From Treponema sp. (GTDB lineage: Bacteria > Spirochaetota > Spirochaetia > Treponematales > Treponemataceae), in contig JAFXWC010000033.1 in NCBI GenBank assembly GCA_017534445.1, positions 48,674-112,673 of the forward strand: 64,000 bases of DNA, read 5' to 3'. Below, in pieces: positions 54,188-61,794 of the stretch; within the stretch, counting starts at the first letter, position 1, and every line of letters starts with the position of its first letter. The position numbers were made by a program, and so were the translations under genes. The notes under the pieces are model-generated. The model was not told the DNA's origin. It worked only from the letters and a program-made list of their open reading frames with translations, and searched no databases.

Positions 54188-56070
54188 TGCAGAATAATGA
54201 GTTCCAGAACATAGGCGATGATTCTACCAAAAAAAACATAAAAATTGTCTTTCTGACAGCTTTTATTGAGGTGATTTTTGTCATTTATGTTTTAAAGCTG
54301 TTTTCTCTTCAGATAATTGAAAGCTACCGCTACAAGGACCGTTCCGAGCGTATTTCAAAGCAGGAGACTGTTATACCGGCTCAGCGCGGTGAGATTTACG
54401 AGCGGGAGGCCATGATTCCTCTTGCAAGCAATTCCGACTCTTTTGCTGTTAACGTGGTTCCTGGAGAAATTCCCCCGGAGCTTTATGACACTGTTATTAC
54501 GCGTCTTGCAGGTTACATTGGTGTTCCCCGCAAGTCGATTGACGCAAAGATAAAGAAAAGAGACTATTCTTCCTATGAAATAAAGACAAATGTTTCTTTT
54601 GACGTTATAAGCAACATTGCAGAAAACATAACGGAACTTCCAGGTGTCTCCTGGCGAAACAAGCCCGTGCGCACTTATGTAAACATGGGCTCCATAAGCC
54701 ATATACTTGGCTATGTTGGCAACATAACCGAAGACGAGTACAAGCGCATGTACAATGAGGGCTACAAAAAGAACTCCGTCATCGGCAAGGCAGGTATTGA
54801 ACGCCAGTATGACAGCTACCTTCAGGGAAAAGAAGGCCTTGAGGTTCGCACTAAGGATGCCCGCGGACGCATTTTGGGTTCAGCACCACAGATTACTCCT
54901 CCACAGACAGGAAAAAAGCTTGTCCTTACTATAGACAACAGGATTCAGGAGCTGGCTGAAAAAACACTCGGCCAGCGTGTTGGAGCTGTAGTTGTACTCC
55001 GTCCTTCCAACGGTGAAATCCTTGCCATGGTTTCCTATCCATATTACAACGCGAATATTTTCTCTACTGATGAATATGCGGCAGAATACAACCGCCTTAC
55101 GACAAGCCCAAACTCTCCTATGCTGAACAGGGCTGTAAACGCGACTTATCCTCCTGCTTCTACATTTAAGACTATTATGACCACAGCTGTCCTGAGCGAG
55201 AGGGCTTTCCCTCCTGACAGGTATATACGCTGCGCTGGAAAAATAGAAATAGGTGACAGAGTTTACCACTGCCACAACCTAGCGGGTCACGGTTTGCTTG
55301 ACTTGAAGGGTGGTTTGGCCCATTCATGTGACGTTTATTATTGGGTGGTCGGACTTGAGCATTTGGGCGTAAACAAAATTGCCTATTATGCCAAGGAATT
55401 CGGCTTTGGCCAGAGCCTTGAGATTGACTTGCCGTCCCAGTCATCGGGCTTTGTTCCAACTCCTGAATGGAAGCAGCGTCGCTGGAGGCAGAACTGGTAC
55501 GACGGTGATACGATAAACATTTCAATTGGACAGGGAGACACACTTGTAACCCCTCTGCATGTTGCGGATATGATGGCCATGGTTTGCAACAGCGGTATCA
55601 TATACAAACCCCACTTGCTTAAGGAAATACGCAATCCCGTTACCGATGAGGTTGAGAAAGTTGTAGAAAGGGAAATCCTTCATGAGTCAACTATCGAAAA
55701 GAACGTTTGGCGCCAGGTGCAGTATGATTTGCGCTATGTAATAACCAACGGTTCCGCACAAATTCCTTTGACAAACAGATACGTTCAGTTGGCGGGAAAA
55801 ACAGGTACAGCTGAGCTTGACAAGTACAAATATTCTAACGACAAGCGTCACTGGCACTCATGGATGATAGCCTATGCGCCTTTTAACGCACCGGTTGAGG
55901 AGCAGGTTGTAGTCGCAACAATCGTAGAGGCTGTGAACGAATGGGAGTGGTGGGCACCCTATGCCACAAACATCATAATCCAGGGTATATTCAGAAACCA
56001 GACTTACGAAGAGGCTTTGAAAACTCTTGGCTTTGAGTATGTTCCAAAGAACAGGGGAAGGGCCGAATAA
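54187..56070 (+). CDS. mrdA: Penicillin-binding protein 2 (elongation transpeptidase)
   Basis: PBP2 crosslinks peptidoglycan during elongation, paired with RodA. The 627 residues carry a transmembrane anchor (about 18-40), a pedestal domain with IPAQRGEIYEREAMIPLASN, and the transpeptidase domain. The catalytic S-x-x-K reads PPASTFKT (near residue 328). S-x-N is replaced by the local SCD in AHSCDVYYW, as in many class B PBPs, and KTGTAE lies near 542. The start overlaps mreD and the stop overlaps rodA. Beta-lactam binding is expected at the active Ser. Confidence 0.95.
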   Translation: MQNNEFQNIGDDSTKKNIKIVFLTAFIEVIFVIYVLKLFSLQIIESYRYKDRSERISKQETVIPAQRGEIYEREAMIPLASNSDSFAVNVVPGEIPPELYDTVITRLAGYIGVPRKSIDAKIKKRDYSSYEIKTNVSFDVISNIAENITELPGVSWRNKPVRTYVNMGSISHILGYVGNITEDEYKRMYNEGYKKNSVIGKAGIERQYDSYLQGKEGLEVRTKDARGRILGSAPQITPPQTGKKLVLTIDNRIQELAEKTLGQRVGAVVVLRPSNGEILAMVSYPYYNANIFSTDEYAAEYNRLTTSPNSPMLNRAVNATYPPASTFKTIMTTAVLSERAFPPDRYIRCAGKIEIGDRVYHCHNLAGHGLLDLKGGLAHSCDVYYWVVGLEHLGVNKIAYYAKEFGFGQSLEIDLPSQSSGFVPTPEWKQRRWRQNWYDGDTINISIGQGDTLVTPLHVADMMAMVCNSGIIYKPHLLKEIRNPVTDEVEKVVEREILHESTIEKNVWRQVQYDLRYVITNGSAQIPLTNRYVQLAGKTGTAELDKYKYSNDKRHWHSWMIAYAPFNAPVEEQVVVATIVEAVNEWEWWAPYATNIIIQGIFRNQTYEEALKTLGFEYVPKNRGRAE

Positions 56071-57392
56071 TGAAACTGAAGGTTTTAGAAACGTTTGATT
56101 ATCTACTGATGATTTGCGTCGTCTTTTTAGGCGTGCTGGGTATTCTCTTCCTGTATTCCGCCGGGGTTAATTCGGACGGGGTTCTTGTTTCCTATGAATA
56201 CAAGAGACAGATTGCCTGGGTGTCAATAGGCTTTGCCCTTATGTGCCTTCTGGCAATGCTTGACTACAGAAAGTATGAGCGCTATGCCTTGGCGGGCTAT
56301 GTGGTCATGATTGTAATTCTTCTTTACGTAAGGCTTTTCGGAAAGACCGTAAAAGGTGCAAAAAGCTGGATAGGTCTTGGCGGACTTGGAATTCAGCCTT
56401 CTGAATTCTGTAAGGTGCTTTTCATAATGTACCTTGCAAGATACCTTAAGCGTTCTTCCAAGGAGCAGGCTCTTGTGCGCTTTTTAAAGGCGGCTATACT
56501 TATGTTCGTACCGGTGGGCCTTATCCTTCTGCAGCCGGATTTGGGAACAGCGAGTGTATTTATACCGGTTTTCCTCTTTATGTGCTTTATGGCAAACATT
56601 CCCTTGCGCTATATAGTCATAATACTTGTGGCCGGATTCCTTACGGTAATACTTACTGTGCTTCCTGCTTACCAAGAGAAAATCCTAAGGAAGTCGGTTC
56701 CTTTCATCAACATAATAACGAACATGAAATTCCGCATACTGATGGTCTTCTGTACGGCTATCATCACCATTGTTGGTGCGCTCGGACAGATTGTATTCAA
56801 GAAGCGCTACTATTACTGGATTTCCATTATCTTTGGTGTCCTTATGGTTTCTCTGGTGCTTGCTACTATGGCGGGAAAGGTTCTTAAGCCTTACCAGATG
56901 ATGCGCCTTATCATCTTTATGGACCCATACTGCGACCCACGCGATTCAGGCTGGAACATCATTCAGTCCATGACGGCGATTGGTTCCGGTGGATTCTGGG
57001 GGCAGGGCTTCTTGGACGGAATTCAGAGCCACCGTGGCTTCTTGCCTGAACAAAAGACGGACTTTATATTCAGCATTATGTCTGAAGAGTCCGGTTTTAT
57101 TGGAGGAATGTTTCTCTTTGCGGCCTTCTTTATAATCATGGTGCGCATAATCCATGTTCTTAAGACAACTACGAACACATACGGTTTCTTTATTAGCGCC
57201 GGCATTTTGGGCATGATTTTCTTCCATTTTATTGTAAATGTTGGCATGGTAATGGGAATAATGCCCATCACAGGAATTCCTCTGCCGTTCCTTTCTTACG
57301 GTGGTTCAGCCCTTATTACAAACATGGCGGCCATTGGCATTCTGATGAGTATTAATTCCCGCAGACTGGATTTTACTGTTACAGCGACATGA
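56070..57392 (+). CDS. rodA: SEDS glycosyltransferase RodA
   Basis: RodA polymerises lipid II into glycan strands with PBP2. The 440 residues contain about ten transmembrane helices. SEDS signatures are present: GAKSWIGLGGLGIQPSEFCK near 95, LLQPDLGTA near 155 with the catalytic-site Asp, and EESGFIGGMFLFAAFF, then GIPLPFLSYGGSAL near the end. It is about 60 residues longer than E. coli RodA, with an extra membrane stretch around 195-275. The stop overlaps the next gene by four bases. Confidence 0.95.
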   Translation: MKLKVLETFDYLLMICVVFLGVLGILFLYSAGVNSDGVLVSYEYKRQIAWVSIGFALMCLLAMLDYRKYERYALAGYVVMIVILLYVRLFGKTVKGAKSWIGLGGLGIQPSEFCKVLFIMYLARYLKRSSKEQALVRFLKAAILMFVPVGLILLQPDLGTASVFIPVFLFMCFMANIPLRYIVIILVAGFLTVILTVLPAYQEKILRKSVPFINIITNMKFRILMVFCTAIITIVGALGQIVFKKRYYYWISIIFGVLMVSLVLATMAGKVLKPYQMMRLIIFMDPYCDPRDSGWNIIQSMTAIGSGGFWGQGFLDGIQSHRGFLPEQKTDFIFSIMSEESGFIGGMFLFAAFFIIMVRIIHVLKTTTNTYGFFISAGILGMIFFHFIVNVGMVMGIMPITGIPLPFLSYGGSALITNMAAIGILMSINSRRLDFTVTAT

Positions 57393-60172
57393 TTTTAGTA
57401 AACGCCTTAGAAAAATTTGGTTCAAAACTGAATACCGTGCAGTCTCCTTCCCGCTATTTGGGGGGAGAGTACGGCAGCCTTATAAAGCCTCACGTAAAAA
57501 ATGATTCCTTGTTTAACGTTGCGGTTGCATTCCCTGATTTGTACGAAATTGGCATGTCCAACATGGCAATAAAAATCATCTGCAACGGATTGAATAAATC
57601 TGAAAATATTCGCGCTGAACTTGTCTTTGCGCCAGACACCGACTTTGAACAGCTTCTTAAGGAAACAGATACGCCCCTTTATACCTTGGGAACAGGAATG
57701 CCTCTTTGCTCTACGGATGTACTGGCTTTTTCAATAGGATATGAGCTTGGAGCAACCGAGCTTCTTGCAGTGCTTGAAAACGGAAAAGTGCCGCTTTTGG
57801 CTTCCGAAAGGGGGGATTGTGACCCGATTGTTCTTGCTGGTGGCTGCGGTGTAACAAATCCGGCTCCCCTGAGCGATTTTGTTGACGCATTTATGATTGG
57901 TGAAGCGGAGGCTGGCCTTTTTGAGCTGATAGAAGAACTTGCCCTGCTTAAGAAAAATGGTGCGTCCAGAAGTGAAATGCTTAAGCTAATAAAATCCAAG
58001 CCCTTTATGTGGACAAGGGAACAGTTGCATTCAAAAGGTAAGGTTACAAGGCGGGCGGTACAGGAAAACTTTGGCAAGGTGGAAGCTGTGCCTGCTGTTT
58101 TTCCTTTGCCAATGGTAAAACCTGTCCAGGATCATGGGGTGGTGGAGATTATGAGGGGCTGTCCAAACGGCTGCCGCTTCTGCCATGCAGGAATTTACTA
58201 CAGGCCTTCCAGGGTAAAGAATTTAAAATACATAATTGACGAAACAGACAGTCTTGTTTTTGATGCCGGCTACCGTGAAATTAGCCTTAATTCGTTAAGC
58301 TCTGCGGACTTTCCTGACATTGGCCGTCTGTTAGACATTCTTAATGATCGCTACAAGGGCTACAACGTGTCTTTCCAGCTGCCATCGCTAAAAGTAAACA
58401 GCATGTCCCTGCCGGTCTTGGAAAAGATTTCCACGGTAAGAAGAAGCGGACTTACTTTTGCGGTGGAAACACCCGATGAAATGTGGCAGCTTAGCCTTAA
58501 CAAAGAAGTGTATTCAACCCACCTTGAAGAAATTATCCGGGAAGCAAAGGCCAAGGGCTGGAGCAGTGCAAAATTCTATTTTATGGTGGGGCTTCCTTTG
58601 GGCGACTATTTTACCGACAGTTCTGGGGGAGATGAATACGAAGCGGGGCTTGAAGGTAGCGAAGAGCGTGCTATTGCAGATTTTTTGCTTGACATACAGG
58701 CCCGTACCAGAATCCAGTGCAATGTGAACGTTGGTGTCTTTATTCCAAAGCCACACACTCCTTACCAGTGGGTAAGACAGATAGACCCTAAAAAAGCGGA
58801 AAAGAAGATTGACTATATTTTTAAGCGGCTACCTAGGGGAAAATTCAAGATGGGAAGGCATAATTTTGATGCTACAATTCTTGAAGGACTCTTAAGCCGT
58901 GGAGACGAGCGGGTAGGCCCCTTGATTCTTGAAGCCTTTAAAAAGGGAGTGCGCCTTGACGCTTGGGATGAGCATCTTAGGCAGAATATGCCATTGTGGG
59001 ATGAAGCTTTTGCAGCTGCAGGATGGGACGTGAAGGGCTGGATTTTTAGGAACTGGGACACAGAAGAAGAGCTTCCTTGGGACGGAGTTAGCCTTGGTCC
59101 TGCAAAGAATTTCTATAAAAGGGAATGGCAGAAGTCTTTTGAACACGTGCTTACAGCAAGGTGCCAACATTCCTGTAGCCATCCTTGCGGAGTTTGTAAT
59201 AATAAAGTAGACGTATACGAAATAAACTCGGAAGAATTTTTCTTAAGCAGTCTACAAAATAAGACAGTTGTAAGGCCTAAAGTATATCCTGAGAGCAATA
59301 TTCCTGTTTTGTACAGGGTTGTCTTCTATTTTACAAGGGCTTTTGGCGGGGAATTTACCGCTTATCTTTCCCAGGTCGAAATTTTCCACAAGGCTATTTT
59401 GCGGAGCGGCCTGCCTTTTGTCTATTCCTCTGGCTTTAACCCTCTGCCGCGTATTGAATTCTGTTCAGCCATGGGGCTTGGAATTCCGTCTTACGAGGAA
59501 GTTGCATCCTGCCTTTTGTACGAGGATATTCCCCGGGAGAAGGTTATGGAAGTGATGAACTCTGTGCTGCCTCCGTTTTTTAAGCTTACCCAGGTTATGG
59601 TTTTTCCTGTTACGACTATGCGAAAGAGGGAGGCTCTTAGCCAGGGAGTGTGGGGCGGCGAATACCGCTATAAGTTTAAGGATGCTTTCAGCCGCGATGA
59701 GTTTCTTGATTCCCAACAGGCGGCTCCTTTTGTTGGAGGGGAGTCATTTTCTTCTATAAATAAGTGTGATGAGCTGAATGTCTTTACGGTAAGGCTTCCT
59801 GTGAGCGACAAGAAGTTCAGGGCGGCTATTGAAGACTGGTCCGGAAAAAAGTGGTACGAGGTTACGGATGCGGAAAAAATCCATACTCTTGCCAAGGGGG
59901 CTATTCAGGGCTGGACTGCAAGGGACGAGGAAAACTGGCGTAATGACAGCAAGAACTTTGTAAAGGCTGATGCCCTGGGTGGCTCTGAAAATGAGATAAC
60001 TTCTTTTATGGAGCTTTATTCAAGGATTGCAAAGGTGAATGCTGAGCTTATAGTCAAAAAGCAGGCTCTTGATGAACACGGGGTGGAATTCTACAAGGAG
60101 CATCCAGATGTGCTTAAAAAACACCAAGCGGAAGATGCGGCTAAAGGCAGAAAGAAGATTGATTGCTTGTAA
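57389..60172 (+). CDS. B12-binding-type radical SAM protein fused to DUF2344
   Basis: A 927-residue fusion. The first 215 residues resemble the TIGR03960 N-terminal domain (YLGGEYGSLIKPH, FPDLYEIGMSNMAIKI). The radical SAM core has the cluster motif C258-x3-C262-x2-C265 (RGCPNGCRFCHAG), with LSSADFPDI and FAVETPDEM. From about residue 632 a DUF2344 (TIGR03936) domain begins (VLYRVVFYFTRAFGGEFTAYLS, YSSGFNPLPRIEF). In many bacteria these are two adjacent genes near rng/rplU. The reaction is unknown; RNA or ribosome modification has been suggested for the family by context. It overlaps rodA by four bases. Confidence 0.9.
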   Translation: MILVNALEKFGSKLNTVQSPSRYLGGEYGSLIKPHVKNDSLFNVAVAFPDLYEIGMSNMAIKIICNGLNKSENIRAELVFAPDTDFEQLLKETDTPLYTLGTGMPLCSTDVLAFSIGYELGATELLAVLENGKVPLLASERGDCDPIVLAGGCGVTNPAPLSDFVDAFMIGEAEAGLFELIEELALLKKNGASRSEMLKLIKSKPFMWTREQLHSKGKVTRRAVQENFGKVEAVPAVFPLPMVKPVQDHGVVEIMRGCPNGCRFCHAGIYYRPSRVKNLKYIIDETDSLVFDAGYREISLNSLSSADFPDIGRLLDILNDRYKGYNVSFQLPSLKVNSMSLPVLEKISTVRRSGLTFAVETPDEMWQLSLNKEVYSTHLEEIIREAKAKGWSSAKFYFMVGLPLGDYFTDSSGGDEYEAGLEGSEERAIADFLLDIQARTRIQCNVNVGVFIPKPHTPYQWVRQIDPKKAEKKIDYIFKRLPRGKFKMGRHNFDATILEGLLSRGDERVGPLILEAFKKGVRLDAWDEHLRQNMPLWDEAFAAAGWDVKGWIFRNWDTEEELPWDGVSLGPAKNFYKREWQKSFEHVLTARCQHSCSHPCGVCNNKVDVYEINSEEFFLSSLQNKTVVRPKVYPESNIPVLYRVVFYFTRAFGGEFTAYLSQVEIFHKAILRSGLPFVYSSGFNPLPRIEFCSAMGLGIPSYEEVASCLLYEDIPREKVMEVMNSVLPPFFKLTQVMVFPVTTMRKREALSQGVWGGEYRYKFKDAFSRDEFLDSQQAAPFVGGESFSSINKCDELNVFTVRLPVSDKKFRAAIEDWSGKKWYEVTDAEKIHTLAKGAIQGWTARDEENWRNDSKNFVKADALGGSENEITSFMELYSRIAKVNAELIVKKQALDEHGVEFYKEHPDVLKKHQAEDAAKGRKKIDCL

Positions 60173-60323
60173 CCAGATGATAAACAGATGAAGGGGTGGA
60201 GTTTTTTATAGCCGGTTGGGGTTTGTAATTTTATATGCATATTTAGGTAGACAGAATATGCATTATATTATGTTATATACCGTTCTTTTGCAAGGCTTTG
60301 GGCTGCAAATGAGGCCGGATAGT

Positions 60324-60411
60324 CCTACGCCCGATTGTAAGGGTTGCCTCAAGGCAAGACCGCCGAACGGCGGGCCGGAGCGCGTGAGGCGCGTAGCCCT
60401 GGAAAGCGGGT
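60324..60411 (+). repeat. Dispersed hairpin repeat, copy B
   Basis: Matches the minus strand of 21801-21878. Three successive hairpins are visible: TTGCC-TCAA-GGCAA, CCGCC-GAAC-GGCGG and GCGC-GTGAG-GCGC. In copy A the same places hold shorter or different stems that still pair. Constant blocks lie between and after them (GGGCCGGAGCG, CGTAGCCCTGGAAAGCGGGT). Confidence 0.75.
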
Positions 60412-60556
60412 GACGATTTGGCACTAGCAGCCGGTTTTAGCCAAGGAACTATATGGTAGAGCGTTAAAGGTTACCGTCCAAAAGAGTATGATTTAAAATA
60501 CCGTCTGTAAAATTATACGCCTTTATAAAGTTTATAGCTTTTGCAGTTTTTTCTTC

Positions 60557-60586
60557 TTGCCAATATCTAAACTTACCCCTTATACT
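60557..60586 (+). promoter_or_regulatory. Promoter for the DUF3592 gene, leaderless type
   Basis: TTGCCA and TATACT are spaced by 18 bases. The bases GTTTTT separate the -10 from ATG 60593, exactly as at galM. No ribosome site lies before that ATG, so a leaderless message is likely. Confidence 0.6.
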
Positions 60587-60592
60587 GTTTTT

Positions 60593-61771
60593 ATGAGAAT
60601 GGAAAAAGAGATTGACACAAAAAAATACCCCTTGTTCTTTCTTATTCCTGCGGCAGTGGGGCTTTTCTTTTTGATATTCGGCCTGAGTATTGTCTGGTCC
60701 AACAAGAAGCGTGCGGAGCGCTGTACGGAAGAAGTTTCGGGCGTGGTTTTGCAAATGCTTGAACGGGACGGCAATAACGGGCACCTGTATACTCCGGTTT
60801 TTGAGTACAGTTTTGGCGGTAAGATTTTTAGGCAGGAAAGTGACCATGCCTCCTACCCGCCAAAGTTTAGCGAGGGCGAAGAGGTTACTGTTATGGTGAA
60901 CCCCGGCGATCCTGATGACTACTTTGTTACCAAGGACAGTGCAGGTTTGACCATGGCCAAGGTTTTTATTGTACTTGGGCTTTTAATATTTGCTGGCTTT
61001 GTATTTGCTATTTTTCACGTTTATCTTTCCAATAGGGACGAATCCAAGGGTAAGGAAGCTAAGGGGATTCGTATTGGCGTTATTTTTCTTCTTATTGGGC
61101 TTTTTTCTCTTGAAATTCCTTTGTATGCAATCAAGGATAAGCTGGCTGGCGGGGGTAGCAATCCTGTGGACTACAATCCTGTTTTTTCTATTGCCATGCT
61201 TGCTTTCTGCTTTATTTTTGCTTTTACATTCATTATCCTTGGCATTGTGATGATAAAGAAAAAGTCTCTGGGAATGTCTATAGGTGCTGATTTTTCTGCT
61301 GAGCTTGACGGGCAGATGAATGTTAGGGATTCTGGGGATCTTGGGGATTCTGGGGTCGCCAATTCAGCTTCGGGAGGCAGTGCTTTTACCCTTTCCAGGA
61401 TTTTTGCGGCTATTGGCCTTGTGCTTGTAATAATTGGGGGCTGTATTCTTGCATACGACAGGATTTCCATAAAGTCTCTTGTAAGGACGGAGGCGCTTGT
61501 TACTGGAGCCCGCTGCGTGTCTGGCGGAAAGAGCCGGAGCTATTACGCGGACTTAGAATATACGGTTGACGGCCAGCCTTACCAGAGCCAGATAAGCGTT
61601 TCTTCCTTCTTTAATAAGTCCAATGTTACCGTATGGTGCAAGCCGGACAATCCTGTGGTTTGCAGGGCTAAGAATGAGTTTATTCTCTTCTATATAATCC
61701 TCTTTGGTATGGGAGGATTCTTCTTTGCCGGAAGCCTTATTTTAGCCCATGTTGTGCGGCAGGAAGAGTGA
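60593..61771 (+). CDS. DUF3592 membrane protein with two repeats
   Basis: A 392-residue protein with two halves of similar plan. Each has a hydrophobic helix, a small beta domain (VSGVVLQMLERDG...YTPVFEYSFGGKIF in the first, ALVTGARCVSGGKS...YADLEYTVDGQPY in the second) that ends with V-x-V-x-x-x-P-x-x-P, then further helices. That is the DUF3592 pattern duplicated. In all, five or six membrane segments are seen. The function is unknown. ATG 60593 is taken because of the promoter position; ATG 60599 is two codons further. It converges with mfd 23 bases downstream. Confidence 0.78.
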   Translation: MRMEKEIDTKKYPLFFLIPAAVGLFFLIFGLSIVWSNKKRAERCTEEVSGVVLQMLERDGNNGHLYTPVFEYSFGGKIFRQESDHASYPPKFSEGEEVTVMVNPGDPDDYFVTKDSAGLTMAKVFIVLGLLIFAGFVFAIFHVYLSNRDESKGKEAKGIRIGVIFLLIGLFSLEIPLYAIKDKLAGGGSNPVDYNPVFSIAMLAFCFIFAFTFIILGIVMIKKKSLGMSIGADFSAELDGQMNVRDSGDLGDSGVANSASGGSAFTLSRIFAAIGLVLVIIGGCILAYDRISIKSLVRTEALVTGARCVSGGKSRSYYADLEYTVDGQPYQSQISVSSFFNKSNVTVWCKPDNPVVCRAKNEFILFYIILFGMGGFFFAGSLILAHVVRQEE

Positions 61772-61794
61772 TTCTGCTTTTAATGCAGCTTAAT

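Larger units (their letters stand above)
60173..60592. other. 420-base intergenic region with the repeat copy B
   Basis: No coding frame is convincing here. The region holds, in order, an AT-rich stretch with ATATGCAT twice (about 60233 and 60257), the dispersed repeat (60324-60411), and the promoter of the DUF3592 gene at its end. A short open frame over the repeat is not preceded by a ribosome site and is not counted as a gene. Confidence 0.7.

Noticed and set aside
60233..60275. Promoter for a small RNA containing repeat copy B
   Set aside because: AT-rich boxes such as TAGACA and TATATT exist, but none has good spacing, so I did not list a promoter.
60216..60413. A 65-codon frame over repeat copy B
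   Set aside because: There is no ribosome site, and the sequence is accounted for by the hairpin repeat; copy A has no matching frame.
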